In this document: piece after piece, positions 37,508 to 48,764 of the stretch
How the letters are laid out: every line of letters starts with the position of its first letter
Numbering within the stretch: position 1 is the stretch's first letter
Assembly: GCF_008329645.1 (NCBI RefSeq)
Contig: NZ_CP043474.1
Span: 1,240,001 to 1,304,000 of the forward strand
Source: Mycolicibacterium grossiae
GTDB taxonomy: Bacteria; Actinomycetota; Actinomycetes; Mycobacteriales; Mycobacteriaceae
Direction of reading: 5' to 3'
DNA: 64,000 nt
Position numbers and translations under genes: made by a program
Notes under the pieces: model-generated
The model's input: the letters and a program-made list of their open reading frames with translations, nothing else
Databases searched by the model: none
What the model was told of the DNA's origin: nothing

Positions 37508-38904
37508 CGCCGCTCGAGCCGGTCGAAGTCGTCCGACAGCGCCGCGGCCAGTTCGACCACCCGGCGCCGGAAGGTGTTGCCCAGCAGCTCGAGTTGGATC
37601 TCGGTCCCCGCGGCGATGTGCTTGTCCCAGGGCAGGACGAGGACGCGGCCCGGGGGCACGTGCCGCTCGAACTGCTGCACCAGGTCCTCGACGTCGATGT
37701 TCGGCTTGCCCGGGACGACGTGGTTGATCACGACGCACGACCGGCCCAGCAGGTCCTGATAGCCGTTCTGCCGCAACCAGTCCATCGTCACCGCGGCCTG
37801 GCGGGCGCCGTCGATCGAGGCGCTCGCGACGATCACCAACCCGGACACCGTGGACAGCACGCCACGCGCACCGGACTGGAACAGCCCCGCACCGCAGTCG
37901 GCGAGGACCAGGTTGTAATACCGGGACACGATGCCGACCGTGCTCTTCCAGTCCTCGTCGTTGAATTCGCGGCGCGCGCCGCTGTACTCGTCGGACGACA
38001 GCACCTCGAGGTTGGCGGTGTTCATCGACGTGTAGGCGCGGATGTCGTTGTAGCGCGCCAGGTCCTTGTCGCTCAACAGATCCGCGATCGTCGCGGCCGA
38101 CTGGCGGCCGGCCCGATCGGCGAGGTTGCCGCCGTCGGGATCGGCGTCGACGGCGAGGATCCGGTCGCCGCGGATCTTGCTCAGTGCCGATCCGAGCGCC
38201 ACCGTCACCGCGGTCTTGCCGACGCCGCCCTTCAGACCGAGGACGCCGATCTGGTAGGAGTCGCGGGCGTTGCGGCGGATCCGCGCGAACAGTTCCAGTT
38301 CGTACGTCTCGTCGGGTGACAGGCCCACGTTGATCCGCGTCAACAGGTAGAGGAAGCGCCGCCACCCCCGTTGCGACGGCATCTTGACCGCCGACCGCAC
38401 GCCGACGTGGGAGAGCGCGTCGATCGCGCGGTGGTTGCCCATCGACGCCGCGGAGGCGACGGCGGGCTGGCCGCCGGTCCACGCGGACGGGTCGCCGGCC
38501 TGCTCGAGGTAGTGCTGCGACGGCGCGGGGGCCGGCGCGTGCCGCGGCTGCGGCCCGGGCGCCGGACGCGGCTGCTCGTAGCGCGCCCCCAGCTGACCGC
38601 CGGACTGCGGGCTGCGCATCATGCCGTTCTGCGGCACCGGCGGTTGGCCGGCCGGCCGCGTCGGCGGGAGCTGGGTGGTCACCTCGGTCGCGCGCGGCGG
38701 CGGCACGCTCGACTGCGCCGCGGTCGGCGAGACCGGCATCGGCTCGGCCACGTCCGGCCGACCGGTCGGCATCGGTGCGGCGGACGCCGCCGCGGACGCC
38801 GCGAGAGCCGCCTGCACGGCCTTCGGATCGACGGTCGTCGTCTCGTCCTCGCCGGCCTCGGCGGCCGCGGACGAGTGGAACAGGCGGTCGTAGTCGGCCG
38901 ACAT
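37504..38904 (-). CDS. espI: ESX-1 secretion-associated ATPase EspI
   Basis: 466 residues from the ATG at 38904 (MSADYDRLF, like Rv3876). A Pro/Ala-rich N-terminal part of about 170 residues leads to the motif SQRGWRR...INVGLSPDE and a MinD/ParA-like ATPase with deviant Walker A KGGVGKT at 225-231. In M. tuberculosis EspI lowers ESX-1 activity when ATP is low; direct evidence is for that species. It is shorter than Rv3876 because the proline-rich region is reduced. Confidence 0.94.
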   Translation of the reverse strand: MSADYDRLFHSSAAAEAGEDETTTVDPKAVQAALAASAAASAAPMPTGRPDVAEPMPVSPTAAQSSVPPPRATEVTTQLPPTRPAGQPPVPQNGMMRSPQSGGQLGARYEQPRPAPGPQPRHAPAPAPSQHYLEQAGDPSAWTGGQPAVASAASMGNHRAIDALSHVGVRSAVKMPSQRGWRRFLYLLTRINVGLSPDETYELELFARIRRNARDSYQIGVLGLKGGVGKTAVTVALGSALSKIRGDRILAVDADPDGGNLADRAGRQSAATIADLLSDKDLARYNDIRAYTSMNTANLEVLSSDEYSGARREFNDEDWKSTVGIVSRYYNLVLADCGAGLFQSGARGVLSTVSGLVIVASASIDGARQAAVTMDWLRQNGYQDLLGRSCVVINHVVPGKPNIDVEDLVQQFERHVPPGRVLVLPWDKHIAAGTEIQLELLGNTFRRRVVELAAALSDDFDRLERR

Positions 38905-39006
38905 CGGAAACCCCTCAAGAATTGGTGACGAGACACGGCACGAGGTGGGCGGACCGGCGCAGCCGCACGGGCCGGGCACGGCCGCCCACCTCGGTGCGTG
39001 GTCGTG

Positions 39007-39294
39007 CTACGCGAACATCCCGGTCACGCCGGCTTCGGTCTGCGCCATCGTCGCACTGGCCTCGCTGATGGTCGATGCCAGGTTCTGCAGCGCGTTGTTC
39101 AGCTCGAGGGACGCTTCGTCCCAACGCATCTGGACGGCCTGGTAGGCCTCCGAGCCCGAGCCACCCCAGACGGCGGCCAGCGCGCCGAGCGACGCCTTGC
39201 CCTCGTCGAGCAGGCCGGCGGTCGTGGCCACCGATCCCTGGATCTCGCTTGCTCCGCCTTCGATGCCGGCGAAGTTCCAAAGCTGTTCACCCAT
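39007..39294 (-). CDS. esxA: ESX-1 secreted protein EsxA (ESAT-6)
   Basis: 95 residues, the exact usual length. The WXG100 turn is WGG at 43-45 and the chain reads closely like ESAT-6 ([44 protein letters not shown] end). It pairs with EsxB as a four-helix heterodimer exported by ESX-1; in pathogens it is linked to membrane damage. It follows esxB by 35 bases. A 102-base gap to espI lies downstream. Confidence 0.97.
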   Translation of the reverse strand: MGEQLWNFAGIEGGASEIQGSVATTAGLLDEGKASLGALAAVWGGSGSEAYQAVQMRWDEASLELNNALQNLASTISEASATMAQTEAGVTGMFA

Positions 39295-39329
39295 GTTCTG
39301 TTCTCCGAATCTTCGTGGTGGTCGGTTGG

Positions 39330-39632
39330 TTAGATCTGCATCGCGGACGAGAGCGCCGAGGTCTGGTCCTCGTCGGTCGAGGTGTACTGCACACCCGAGG
39401 TGTGGATGTTGGAGGAGATGTCGTTCAGCTGCTGGATCTGCTGCTGAGCGGCCTCGTGGAAGCGGACGAGCGCGGCCTGCGCGGCCGTGCCCGCCTGGCC
39501 GTGCCACTGGCCGGCCAGCGCACCCGCCGTGGACTCGACCTGGGCGATGACGCCCTTGAGTTCCCCGGAGATGCGCTCGAAGTTCGCTGCCTCCTTGGCG
39601 AGGACGGCGGCATCGGTATTCATCTGTGCCAT
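39330..39632 (-). CDS. esxB: ESX-1 secreted protein EsxB (CFP-10)
   Basis: 100 residues matching CFP-10 along its length ([33 protein letters not shown]). The WXG turn is WHG at 43-45 (WRG in M. tuberculosis). The C-terminal export signal YxxxD is YTSTD at 83-87. The flexible C-terminal tail is recognised by EccCb1 in this family. It is co-transcribed with ppe68 upstream and esxA downstream. Confidence 0.97.
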   Translation of the reverse strand: MAQMNTDAAVLAKEAANFERISGELKGVIAQVESTAGALAGQWHGQAGTAAQAALVRFHEAAQQQIQQLNDISSNIHTSGVQYTSTDEDQTSALSSAMQI

Positions 39633-39724
39633 CGGTGTTTACCTTTTCTCTTTTCCTGTGTCCTCACCACGGGAAATGGCGAGTCCTTCCGCCCCCTCGG
39701 GCCGGGAAGTCTTGTGCCGACGAC

Positions 39725-41041
39725 TCACCAGTCGTCGTCGTCCTCGTCGAGGTCCTGCACCAGCGGCGACGGCGCCTGCAGACCCTGCTTGGTGCCGCCA
39801 CCCTTCTTGCGCTCGCCCAGGTGCCCCATGGGTCCGCCCGCACCGGTGTTGCCGACCGGTGCCAGACCGGTTCCGCCGGCGCCCGCGCCGGCCCCCATCG
39901 GTACCTTCTCGGTGCCGCCCACCAGGTTGGCCATGAGCGGCGTCTGCGCCAGCGAGCCGCCCATGCCCGGCAGCGACGCCGCGCGCACCAGGCCGGCACC
40001 AGCGCTCGGCCCGGCGCCACCCGCCAGCGGGTGGTTCGAGAACGGGCTCGCCCCGATCAGCCCGATCTGAGCGGATTTGGCATTGCCCATCGAGCCGAAC
40101 ATCGACGACATCTGCTGCAGCGGCGCGGTCAGCTGCTGGAAGCCCTGTGACACCATCTGCGTGCCCTGCTGGGGTAGCTGCATCACCGTGCTGCCCAGCT
40201 GCGACGCCATCTGCACGCCCATCTGGACGCCCTGTTGCATGCCCTGCTGCAGTTGCGATCCCTGCTGGCCCGCCTGCTGCGCGGTGTTCTCGGTGCGCTG
40301 GGTCTGCCCTTCGGCCCGCTGCGCGGCCATGTTGGCCTGGCTCGCGGCCCGTCCGCCATGCAGCGCGGCGGACTCCATCTTGGCCCGCGCGCTCACCGAC
40401 GCGACGGACAGTTCCCGCACCAGCGCACCGGGAGCCATCGCGGCGATCTGCCCGGTGGCCGTGGCGGTGGCGGCCTCACCGACGCCCGGTATGACGACCG
40501 GCTTGAGCGGCAGGATGGGTTCGAACAGCGTGTTGGCGGTGGTCTCGGCCTGGTAGACGTCCATGACGCCCGCCGCCTGGTTCCACATCCGCACGAAGTA
40601 GTCGGTCTCGTTGGCGATGATGGCCCCGGTGTTGACGCCGAGGAAGTTGGTCGCCTCGAGCACGCCGTGCGTGACGTGGTTGGCCTCGATCTCCGGGATC
40701 GGCGGCGTGGCCACCGCCGCGGCCGTGTACGTCGCCGCCTGCGCCGCGGCCTGCATCGCCCGCTTCTGCGCCTGCAGCGCCGTGGTGCGCAACCAGACGA
40801 CGACCGGCATCGTCGCCGACACTGCCCGCTCGCTGGCCCCGCCGGACCACGAACTCGCCAACGCCGTCAGGCTCGCCGCGAGTTCGTCCGCCTGCGTCTC
40901 CAGCAGAATGGCGAACGCCTCCCACCCGGCAGCGGCCTGCAGCATGGGCGCCGGGCCGGCACCGAGCATCAGCCGTGCCGTGTTCACCTCGGGCGGCATG
41001 GCATGCCAGAGCATGGTGGGAATTGCAGCTATCGCAGACAT
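39725..41041 (-). CDS. ppe68: PPE family protein PPE68
   Basis: 438 residues. The N-terminal PPE domain has the Pro-Pro-Glu motif at HAMPPEVN (16-18) and WSG at about 65. It pairs with PE35 and is recognised by EspG1. From about residue 180 the chain is low-complexity: Gln/Met-rich at 260-318, then Gly-rich, ending in an acidic DEDDDDW. M. tuberculosis PPE68 is 368 residues, so the tail is longer here. It is an ESX-1-associated envelope protein that interacts with EsxA/B. Confidence 0.94.
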   Translation of the reverse strand: MSAIAAIPTMLWHAMPPEVNTARLMLGAGPAPMLQAAAGWEAFAILLETQADELAASLTALASSWSGGASERAVSATMPVVVWLRTTALQAQKRAMQAAAQAATYTAAAVATPPIPEIEANHVTHGVLEATNFLGVNTGAIIANETDYFVRMWNQAAGVMDVYQAETTANTLFEPILPLKPVVIPGVGEAATATATGQIAAMAPGALVRELSVASVSARAKMESAALHGGRAASQANMAAQRAEGQTQRTENTAQQAGQQGSQLQQGMQQGVQMGVQMASQLGSTVMQLPQQGTQMVSQGFQQLTAPLQQMSSMFGSMGNAKSAQIGLIGASPFSNHPLAGGAGPSAGAGLVRAASLPGMGGSLAQTPLMANLVGGTEKVPMGAGAGAGGTGLAPVGNTGAGGPMGHLGERKKGGGTKQGLQAPSPLVQDLDEDDDDW

Positions 41042-41083
41042 GATTTGCTGACGGTGAAAAGAACTCGAGAAGTTATGTCGTTA

Positions 41084-41380
41084 TTACGACAGGACGGCGG
41101 CGTTTTCGCCGTCGACCGTCGTGTAGATGCCGGCGACCTCCATATAGGCCGCCCCCGTCCGCGACAATTCCTCCTGCGCGAAGGCATTGGCGGCCAGCGC
41201 CTGCATGCCCTCGGTGGCGAACGCCAGCGCGGCCTGCATCGACACCTCGTCGGCGCCGGCCGGGAAAAGTGCCGTCACCTCGGCCGATGCCGTGGTCCCA
41301 CCGGCCAGTCCGCGGACGCCGTTGGCCACCACCTGCGAGCCGACGCCGACCGCCGCGGGATCGTGCGACATGGGTTGCAT
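41084..41380 (-). CDS. pe35: PE family protein PE35
   Basis: 98 residues with GGAGGAAAC as a strong RBS. It begins MQPMSHDP, the same pattern as Rv3872, and has the PE-family helices. The YxxxD export signal is YTTVD at 86-90. It pairs with PPE68, which starts 42 bases later. The 154-base gap upstream is the likely place of the promoter for pe35-ppe68-esxB-esxA. Confidence 0.94.
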   Translation of the reverse strand: MQPMSHDPAAVGVGSQVVANGVRGLAGGTTASAEVTALFPAGADEVSMQAALAFATEGMQALAANAFAQEELSRTGAAYMEVAGIYTTVDGENAAVLS

Positions 41381-41534
41381 GAACGTTTCCTCCTCTTCAA
41401 TTCCGAATGCACGGGATGCGCACGAAATCGGAGGTAGGACGAGATAACCGAATCCCAGTCACGTGATCCCCCGATCCGTTTGCTAGCGGTGGGCCGCCAG
41501 CATTGCTGAATGACTGACGAGAATATTACCGGCC

Positions 41535-43343
41535 CTACGGAGGTGCTGCGAACACTTCTTCCTCGGGGGGATCCACATAGGGCGCCTGAATGACTTCCTT
41601 ACCATCCGGCGACACCAGAAATGCCTGGCCAGGCGGCCGCCGCTTGAGCTTGATCTCGCTCGACGGGAATTCGGTCTTCTCCCCCGAGAGGAACATCGTG
41701 GGCGACCCCGCCCCGTAGGCGGCGCCGACGAACTTGTCCATCGTCGCCCGGTGGGCCTGGCTCATCTGACACGTCACGACGATGTGCAGTCCGATGTCCG
41801 CCGCAGCGGGGAGCAGGGGGCTCAGCGGTGCCATGGGCGGGATGACCCCGCTCGCTGCGACCACCATGTGCCAGTCGTCGACCAGCAGCACGATGTCCGG
41901 ACCCGACCACCACGACCTCGCGCGCAGCTGCGCCGTCGTGAGATCCGGCGGCGGCAACCGCTTCTGCAGGTTGATCGCCAGCGCCTTGATGGCCTCCTCC
42001 AGCGAGGCGTTGTTGCGGTTCACCGCACCGGCCGCGAGCAGATGGCTCTGGGGGACGGCGTCCAGCAGGCCGGACCGGTAGTCGGCCAGCATGAATCGCA
42101 CCTGCGACGGGTCGTTGCGGGCGCAGATCGCCGACGCCACCGCGTGCGCGATCGTCGTCTTGCCCGACTTGGGCGCACCGAAGATCAGCATGTGCGGCGT
42201 GGTGTGCATGGCGTTGTACGCCACCGACAGGTCCGATTCCCGCAGGCCGACTGGCACCGTCCACCGCGTCCGGTAGTCGCTCTCCGGTCCCGGCGGATGC
42301 GGGTCGAGGTCACGCAGGTAGATGCGCTCGGGCAGCACCCGCACCTGCGGCGCCTGGTCGGTGTGCTGAGATCCGATGTACTGCACGGCCGCGGAGATTG
42401 CCGGCACCAGGTCCGCGGCACTGTGCACCCCGTCCAGGCGCGGTACGCCGATCATCAGATGGTGCTTCTCCATCGACACCGCCCGGCCCGGGCGGTTGGC
42501 GGGAATCTCGCGGGTGATGCGGTCGATCTGCGTCTCGTTCACGTCACCGAGTCGGAACTCGACCTTCGTGCCGAGGTAGTCGCGGACGCGTGCCTTGAGT
42601 TCGGTCCAGCGCGGGGTGGAGATGATCGTGTGCACGCCGAACGCCAGCCCCTGGCCGGCGATGTCCTGCACCACCGGTTCCAGATCCGGGAATTCCGCGG
42701 TGAACGCCGGCCACCCGTCGATCACCAGGAAGACGTCACCGAACGGATCGCCCGACGCCGGGTGGCTCGGGTCGTCGCGCAGTTGGCGGTAGGACGCGAT
42801 CGAGCCGACGCGGTGCTGCTTGAACGTCGCCTCGCGCTGCCGCAGCACGGCCTTCATCTCGGCCACCACGCGGTTGACCCGGTCCGGCTCGGAGCGGGTG
42901 GCGACGCCACCGACGTGCGGCAGGTCCTCGAGGTACATCAGGCCGCCGCCGCCGAGGTCGATGCAGTAGAACTGCACCTGCCGCGGCGTGTGCGACGCGG
43001 CGGCCGACAGGATGAGCGTCTGCAGGAACGTCGACTTGCCCGTCTGCGGCGCGCCGCCGACGGCGATGTTGCCGCCCGCGGCCGAGACGTCGATGCCCCA
43101 GACCTCCTGGCGGTGCCGCCGCGGCTCGTCCATGATGCCGAGCCCGAACCGCAGCGGCCTGCTCTGGTCGCGGGCGACCAGTTCGTCGACCGGCGTCGGA
43201 TCGGTCAGGGGCGGCAACCACATGCGGTAGGCGCGGATCTCGCCCGTGGTCAGCTGGTCGAGCACGACCTCGCGCAGCACCCGCTGCTCGGGCTCGAACG
43301 CGACGGGCCGGGCGCCGTTGCCGGTCTCGCGCTGCACCGTCAT
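41535..43343 (-). CDS. eccCb1: type VII secretion FtsK/SpoIIIE ATPase EccCb1
   Basis: 602 residues. It carries two FtsK-like ATPase domains with Walker A motifs GGAPQTGKS at about 96-104 and GAPKSGKT at 389-396. In ESX-1 the EccC protein is split in two; EccCb binds the C-terminal tail of EsxB. The ATG at 43343 overlaps the eccCa1 stop (ATGA), so the two halves are made together. M. tuberculosis EccCb1 is 591 residues. Confidence 0.96.
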   Translation of the reverse strand: MTVQRETGNGARPVAFEPEQRVLREVVLDQLTTGEIRAYRMWLPPLTDPTPVDELVARDQSRPLRFGLGIMDEPRRHRQEVWGIDVSAAGGNIAVGGAPQTGKSTFLQTLILSAAASHTPRQVQFYCIDLGGGGLMYLEDLPHVGGVATRSEPDRVNRVVAEMKAVLRQREATFKQHRVGSIASYRQLRDDPSHPASGDPFGDVFLVIDGWPAFTAEFPDLEPVVQDIAGQGLAFGVHTIISTPRWTELKARVRDYLGTKVEFRLGDVNETQIDRITREIPANRPGRAVSMEKHHLMIGVPRLDGVHSAADLVPAISAAVQYIGSQHTDQAPQVRVLPERIYLRDLDPHPPGPESDYRTRWTVPVGLRESDLSVAYNAMHTTPHMLIFGAPKSGKTTIAHAVASAICARNDPSQVRFMLADYRSGLLDAVPQSHLLAAGAVNRNNASLEEAIKALAINLQKRLPPPDLTTAQLRARSWWSGPDIVLLVDDWHMVVAASGVIPPMAPLSPLLPAAADIGLHIVVTCQMSQAHRATMDKFVGAAYGAGSPTMFLSGEKTEFPSSEIKLKRRPPGQAFLVSPDGKEVIQAPYVDPPEEEVFAAPP

Positions 43344-45565
43344 GGAGCCACCGCCTCGGGGATGGCCGCCGCGGTGAAGGGCCGGATGCTCACCCGGCTC
43401 GCGACGGCGTGCCGCGGCGCGGAGTCCCCGTCGGCCGACTGCGTCGCGGCCGGCACGTAGGGCTCTCCGGTGTACATGCTCTTGAACTTCACCGGATCCT
43501 CCATGCCGACCCGCAGGAAGCCGACACCGCTCTCCTTATTGGTGATGTACTGCGCCTCCGGTGTGCCGATCACCGCCTTCGACTCCGCGGAGCTGGTGGT
43601 GCGCAACGCAATTCGATACGTCAGGTTGGGTTCGAGCTTGTCGATGCGCACACCGCCGGTGTTCAGCGACTGCGTCGCCAACAGCAGGTGCACGCGCAGC
43701 GATCGACCGACGCGGCAGATGCGGTCGAACAGCGCGATGAAGTCGGGATGGTTCTGCAGCAGCTCGGCGAATTCGTCGACCACCACGAACAGCGTGGGCA
43801 GCGGCGGCAGATCCGCGCCGCGCTCGCGGTGCTTCTCGTACTCGGCGACGCCCGAGAGCGCACCGGCCGCGCCGACCTGCATGCCGGCCTGCCGCAGGAT
43901 CGACTGGCGCCGGTCCAGTTCGCCGGAGAGCACCTCGCCCATCCGGCTGACCAGCTCGGCCTCCTCCTCCATGTTGGTGACGACCGCGGCGGTGTGCGGT
44001 AGCCGCTCCATGCCGAGGAACGTCGACCCGCCCTTGAAGTCGGTGAGCAGCAGGTTGACCTGGTCCGGGTGGTGGGTCGCCACCAGCGACAGGATCAGCG
44101 TCCGCAGGAACTCCGACTTGCCCGAACCCGTGGTGCCGATCAGCATCCCGTGCGGGCCCGCCCCGAATTCGGCACCCTCCTTGATGTCGAGGTACTGGAT
44201 GTCGCCGGTCTTCAGTTCGTGGCCGAACGGGATCTTCAGGCGGTCGCGGTCGGTGTCGGTGAACATCCGCCACCGGTTGGGGGTGACCTCCTCGATGGTC
44301 TGTGCGCCCACCAGCTCGTGCCACTCGGTGGCGACCTTCTTCTGCACCCGGGTGCTCTTGTCGATGATGGTGCCGGTGATCGACCAGCCGGCGAGCTTGC
44401 GCGCCACCCGGCCGGCCTGACCCGCGGTCATCGTGTCGCACTGGCTGGCCACCAGGCGGAACGACTGGTTTGGCAGCCGGTCGTCGGCCGTGCCGTCCGG
44501 GTCGACGCGGATGCGGTAGGCCGACCCGCGGTGGTTGCCCAGCGTGATCACCGTGACGCCGGCACGGCCGTCGACGGGGAAGCCCGCCTTGCCGCCGGTC
44601 AGGTCGATCACCACGACGTACGGGCCGGCCGGGGCGGAATCCGCGGTGTGCGGTCCGCGGGCGGTCAGGTCACTCAGGCCGTCGGGGCGGGTGAAGACGA
44701 GCCGGGTGGCGCCCGCGGCGTCGGTGTCGCTCTGGTGTTGCACGTGGGGCAGCCACTTGACCCAGGACCAGCGCGGGTCCTCGGGGTCGTCGGTGAGAAC
44801 CCGGATCTGCAGCAGGTCCGGTGGGTGGAACACCGCCAGGTGGCAGATCATCGCGGTGAGCAGACCCTCGCGGTCACCGTCGCCGCCGACGGCGATCGTC
44901 GGAAACGTGCGCAGCTGAACGAGTTTCGGGCAGTCGTGGATGAGGCCGTGGGTGCGCAGGAACTTCGTCACCCACATGTGACTGACGGGTTCGAGGTGTG
45001 GCTGCGGCGCGGCCTGCGGCCCGGCGAGTTCGCCGCCCACCGCCGGTTTGAGCAGCCGGTCGACGGCGGGTTCGGATCCCAGCCCGATCCGGACCGCGGC
45101 GTAGAAGTCGGAGTTGGACTGCCGTGACCACTGCCGGTGGGTGCCGATGATCGACAGCAGGTCGTCGGGATGCGGTGCGTGGTAGTTGAAGAACGTCACC
45201 TGCGCTGCGGCCGACGACGTCACGCGGGTGCGCAGCCCGGCGAGGTAGCGCAGGTACTCCTTGCGATCGGCGTTGATCTCCGGCACCTTCTTGCCGCCGG
45301 GACCGCCGCCTGCCATGAAGCCGACGGTGGCCATGACCATCATCAGCGGCATCATCAGCATGTACGGCGAGAGCTGCCGAACGCCGGTGAAGATCATGAT
45401 CACGATCATTCCGAGCATGCAGCCGCCCATGACCCACGGCATGGCCTTCTGCATGCCCGACGGCGGGATCTCGATGCCGAGGTCCTCGGGCGGGGTCACG
45501 GTGATCTCACCGGGCGTCAGGCGCGGCCCCCGCTTGATGGTGGGCGTGAACTTCTTGGTCGTCAT
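43340..45565 (-). CDS. eccCa1: type VII secretion ATPase EccCa1
   Basis: 741 residues from the ATG at 45565, overlapping the eccB1 stop as ATGA; the much longer open frame runs back over eccB1 in another phase and is rejected. Two membrane helices at about 41-62 and 66-88 are followed by a stalk/DUF domain and one FtsK ATPase domain with Walker A GTTGSGKS at 477-484. It anchors the split EccC motor to the membrane channel. Confidence 0.96.
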   Translation of the reverse strand: MTTKKFTPTIKRGPRLTPGEITVTPPEDLGIEIPPSGMQKAMPWVMGGCMLGMIVIMIFTGVRQLSPYMLMMPLMMVMATVGFMAGGGPGGKKVPEINADRKEYLRYLAGLRTRVTSSAAAQVTFFNYHAPHPDDLLSIIGTHRQWSRQSNSDFYAAVRIGLGSEPAVDRLLKPAVGGELAGPQAAPQPHLEPVSHMWVTKFLRTHGLIHDCPKLVQLRTFPTIAVGGDGDREGLLTAMICHLAVFHPPDLLQIRVLTDDPEDPRWSWVKWLPHVQHQSDTDAAGATRLVFTRPDGLSDLTARGPHTADSAPAGPYVVVIDLTGGKAGFPVDGRAGVTVITLGNHRGSAYRIRVDPDGTADDRLPNQSFRLVASQCDTMTAGQAGRVARKLAGWSITGTIIDKSTRVQKKVATEWHELVGAQTIEEVTPNRWRMFTDTDRDRLKIPFGHELKTGDIQYLDIKEGAEFGAGPHGMLIGTTGSGKSEFLRTLILSLVATHHPDQVNLLLTDFKGGSTFLGMERLPHTAAVVTNMEEEAELVSRMGEVLSGELDRRQSILRQAGMQVGAAGALSGVAEYEKHRERGADLPPLPTLFVVVDEFAELLQNHPDFIALFDRICRVGRSLRVHLLLATQSLNTGGVRIDKLEPNLTYRIALRTTSSAESKAVIGTPEAQYITNKESGVGFLRVGMEDPVKFKSMYTGEPYVPAATQSADGDSAPRHAVASRVSIRPFTAAAIPEAVAP

Positions 45566-47040
45566 CAGCCGCCTCCGGTGTTGGCGGCGGGCTGCGCGCC
45601 GCCGCGGCCGTCGTCGATCGTGCGGGGGTTCGGGTCGGCGGGCAGCGTGTCGTGCTCGAGCAGCGCCGCCTCCTTGGACAGCACCGGCCCGTCGACGAGC
45701 AGGCTGACCACCTGCCACGGGGCGGTCAGTGGACCGGACAAGCCCAGTGCGTTGGCGGTGTCCTCGTTGGGCAGCCCGTACCGCACGCCCTGCGGGTCGA
45801 TGTAGTACAGGCTCTCCCCGTAGCGCGGGTCCGGGGACTGCAGCCGGATGAACTGGCCACCGGCGATGTACACCGTCGACGTGCCGCCGATCTGGTCGAT
45901 GCCGGTGCGGAGCGCGGATGCCGGTAGCGGCAGGCGGCGGCCCGCGACGATCGAGGTCTTCGGAGCCTGCGCTCCCGGTTCGCGCTGCCAGGACCAGCAG
46001 AGCGCCGGCGTCTCGTCGCGCAGCAGCATGTCGAGCGGCACGTCGGGCAGCGGCGAGACGAACACCTGCTCGGCGATCTTCGCGACGTCGCTCGACTCGA
46101 TGGCCGGCGGCGCGATCAGCCCGTAGGAGTTCGAGGCCCGCAGCGCGGCGGCGGTCGTGTCGTTGACCTTGGCGACGCCGTCGGGCAGCACCACGTACAT
46201 CTGCTCGCCGGACTCGGTGACGGTCTCGAACACGGCTCCGTTCACCAGCTTCGGCGGCAGCCCGATGCCGTTGGGTGCGCCGGCGGCCGGCACCTGCGGC
46301 AGCTGCCACGGGCCGGCGTTCGGGATGGCGTTGAACAGACCTTCGGAGATCGGCGTTGCCTTCGCGGTGACCGGGATGCCGACCGCCGAGGTGACCGCGC
46401 GGTCGGAGAGGTCGATGGCGTGCCTGCCGCGATCGGTGATCAACCAGTCCGCGCCGGCGTAGGTGACCAGCATGCCCTGGTTCGGCCGCAGCGGACCGGT
46501 GGCGGCGTCCGTGGTCAGCGGCAGCACCAGCACCGACGTATCGATGGTCGGCGCAACGCTTTCCGCCTTGGTGACCGTGTCGCACAGCGTCCACGTCGAC
46601 TCCCCGACCGGCGCCACGGGCGTCGCGTACGGGGCGCCCGGGATGCCGATCGGTTGGCCCTTGCTCATTCGGTTGAGTTCGTCGGACTTCACCGCCGACG
46701 GCGTTCCCGGGTTGCCGAGCACCAGCCGCGCGGAGGTGAGGTTGTACACCGGTCGCAGCTGATCGGTGCCTGGCATCACCAGGTACAGCTGGTTGGTCGT
46801 GCGGTCGACCAGCAGGGTGTCACCGCTGCGCTTGCCGAGCGGCTTGAAGTAGGCCAGCAGCGCGGCGCCGAGGCAGATCATCACCGCGAGCACGATGCCC
46901 AGCGCGACGGCACGGCTGTAGAACTGCAGCGGGTCGTCGAACATGCGGGTGTCGCGCCGCACGATCGCGTGCTCGACGCGCCGCAGCAGGAAGCGCCAGC
47001 CGCTGACCTGGATCTTGGTGGTAAGCCGGAAACCTGCCAT
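45565..47040 (-). CDS. eccB1: type VII secretion protein EccB1
   Basis: 491 residues. A cytoplasmic N-terminus ([24 protein letters not shown]) precedes one membrane helix at about 45-68 ([20 protein letters not shown]). A large periplasmic domain follows with repeats R1-R4 and a conserved Cys pair (WTLCD at about 158 and ALCWSWQ at about 345). It forms the periplasmic part of the ESX-1 complex. M. tuberculosis EccB1 is 480 residues. Confidence 0.96.
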   Translation of the reverse strand: MAGFRLTTKIQVSGWRFLLRRVEHAIVRRDTRMFDDPLQFYSRAVALGIVLAVMICLGAALLAYFKPLGKRSGDTLLVDRTTNQLYLVMPGTDQLRPVYNLTSARLVLGNPGTPSAVKSDELNRMSKGQPIGIPGAPYATPVAPVGESTWTLCDTVTKAESVAPTIDTSVLVLPLTTDAATGPLRPNQGMLVTYAGADWLITDRGRHAIDLSDRAVTSAVGIPVTAKATPISEGLFNAIPNAGPWQLPQVPAAGAPNGIGLPPKLVNGAVFETVTESGEQMYVVLPDGVAKVNDTTAAALRASNSYGLIAPPAIESSDVAKIAEQVFVSPLPDVPLDMLLRDETPALCWSWQREPGAQAPKTSIVAGRRLPLPASALRTGIDQIGGTSTVYIAGGQFIRLQSPDPRYGESLYYIDPQGVRYGLPNEDTANALGLSGPLTAPWQVVSLLVDGPVLSKEAALLEHDTLPADPNPRTIDDGRGGAQPAANTGGG

Positions 47041-47042
47041 GG

Positions 47043-48764
47043 TCAGTCGCCGATGTTCAGACGGGCGTGGACGGCGTCGATGGCCTCGGCCATGTCGTCG
47101 CCGGCGATCTCGCTCAGCTGCTCGACGTCCAGGTTCTCGAAGTCGAGGGACCGCGCCAGCCGCATGTCGCGGTACTGCTCGCCGGCCTCGACGAGCTGGC
47201 GCGCATAGCGTCCGTTACCGGCGATGTCGAGGGCCGGCTTGCCGCCGAGCGTCCGCTGGCTGAGCAGCGTCGCCGCCTCCAGCGCCCGCTTCGCGGCCTC
47301 GTCGCTCAGACGCGAATCATTGCTCTCGGCCAGCACCTTCGCGATGGCGACGATCTCGTCGGGGGCGTAGGAGTCGAACTCGACGCGGGTCGCGAAGCGC
47401 GACCGCAGGCCGTCGTTGGTCTCCAGCAGGCGGTCGATGTCGGCGCTGTAGCCGGCGATGATGACCACCAGCCGGTCGCGGTCGTTCTCCATCCGGGCGA
47501 GCAGCGTGTCGAGCGCCTCCGTGCCGAACGGGTCGGCCTGGCCGTTGCGTTCCTGCACCAGGGTGTACGCCTCGTCGATGAACAGGACGCCGCCCAGTGC
47601 CCGGTCGATGGTGCGGGCGGTCTTGACCGCCGATTGCCCCTCGTACTCGGCGACGAAGTCCTTGCGGGACGTCTCGACCAGCTTCGGCTCGGCGATGACG
47701 CCGAGCCCGGCGAGGATGTTGGCGACGACCCGCGCGATCGTCGTCTTGCCGGTGCCCGGCGGTCCGGTGAAGATCATGTGCTTCGACTGCTGGGCCACCT
47801 TCATGCCGCGCGCGGCGCGCACCTTCGCCATCTGGGTGGCCGCCCGGTACCGCTCGATCTGGTCCTTCACCCGGCTCAGGCCGATCTGCCGGTCGAGTTC
47901 GGCCTGCGCCTCGGCGAGCAGCAACTCCCGGCCGGACGTGTCGGCGACGGCGCTGGCCGGATCCCACGGATCCTTGCGGGAGGCGATCTTCTCCGGCGTG
48001 GTGGTGACCAGGCGGTAGTTCGGATCCCGCAGTGCGGCAGTCACCTTCGGCTCCGGGTGGGTCGCCTGCAGCCATTCGAGCAGGGCGATCGCGGACTCCT
48101 CGTTGCCCTGACTGCGACGCGTCATGGCGAGGAACCACGCGATCGCGGTGGCGCACGCCTCGCCGGCGGGCGACGCGTTCGATTCGGTGAGCCGGCGCTC
48201 CGCCTCGGTGAAGAGACCGAGGTTGGCGGCGGCGACGCCGTGCGCCACGCCGGCAGCGGCCCCGAGGAACGTGTCCGGCCAGTTGCCGGCGCCGCGGACC
48301 TCGTCGATGACGTCGGTCCACCGCTCGGCCGACGCGTAGACGACGGCCTTGATCCACGCCACCAGATGGTCGGCGCCGACGGCCGGGGCAGCCTCCAGCG
48401 CCTCCATCGCGTCGGCGTGGTTGCCCTCGCCCGCCTCGTGCACGGCGAAGCCCATGGTGATCGCCAGCGGCGAGTTCACCGGGTAGGTGATGTCGCCGAA
48501 CTGGCCGCCGATCGGCACGCGGGCGCCCAGCGCGTTCATCGAGATCTCGGCGGCACCGGCCAGGGAGCCGAAGTTGCCGCGTGAGTACCACGCCCGGAAC
48601 AGCGTGACGCGGTCGACGTCGCCGCAGCGGATGCGCCCCACCCAGGCGTCGCACGCGGTCTCGTCGAGCGACGTGATCTCGGTGAACAGCTCGAGCGCAC
48701 GCGCGGGCGCCGTGGGGAGCATCCCTACGGCGCTGCCGAAGAGTCCGGCCAGTTGATCAGTCAT
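47043..48764 (-). CDS. eccA1: type VII secretion AAA+ ATPase EccA1
   Basis: 573 residues from the ATG at 48764, the same length as Rv3868; a GTG two codons earlier is an alternative. The N-terminal TPR-like helical domain is followed by a CbbX-type AAA+ domain with Walker [19 protein letters not shown] at about 333-350 and Walker [14 protein letters not shown]. EccA is cytoplasmic and is thought to release EspG chaperones from PE/PPE substrates. Its start overlaps the espH 3' end. Confidence 0.97.
   Translation of the reverse strand: MTDQLAGLFGSAVGMLPTAPARALELFTEITSLDETACDAWVGRIRCGDVDRVTLFRAWYSRGNFGSLAGAAEISMNALGARVPIGGQFGDITYPVNSPLAITMGFAVHEAGEGNHADAMEALEAAPAVGADHLVAWIKAVVYASAERWTDVIDEVRGAGNWPDTFLGAAAGVAHGVAAANLGLFTEAERRLTESNASPAGEACATAIAWFLAMTRRSQGNEESAIALLEWLQATHPEPKVTAALRDPNYRLVTTTPEKIASRKDPWDPASAVADTSGRELLLAEAQAELDRQIGLSRVKDQIERYRAATQMAKVRAARGMKVAQQSKHMIFTGPPGTGKTTIARVVANILAGLGVIAEPKLVETSRKDFVAEYEGQSAVKTARTIDRALGGVLFIDEAYTLVQERNGQADPFGTEALDTLLARMENDRDRLVVIIAGYSADIDRLLETNDGLRSRFATRVEFDSYAPDEIVAIAKVLAESNDSRLSDEAAKRALEAATLLSQRTLGGKPALDIAGNGRYARQLVEAGEQYRDMRLARSLDFENLDVEQLSEIAGDDMAEAIDAVHARLNIGD

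Noticed and set aside
37508..38482. Extension of the EccD1 frame into espI
   Set aside because: It is espI read in another phase; the GTG at 37507 begins the ubiquitin-like domain.
45566..46594. Extension of the EccCa1 frame upstream to 46594
   Set aside because: The added region is eccB1 read in another phase; the true start is the ATG at 45565 in an ATGA overlap.
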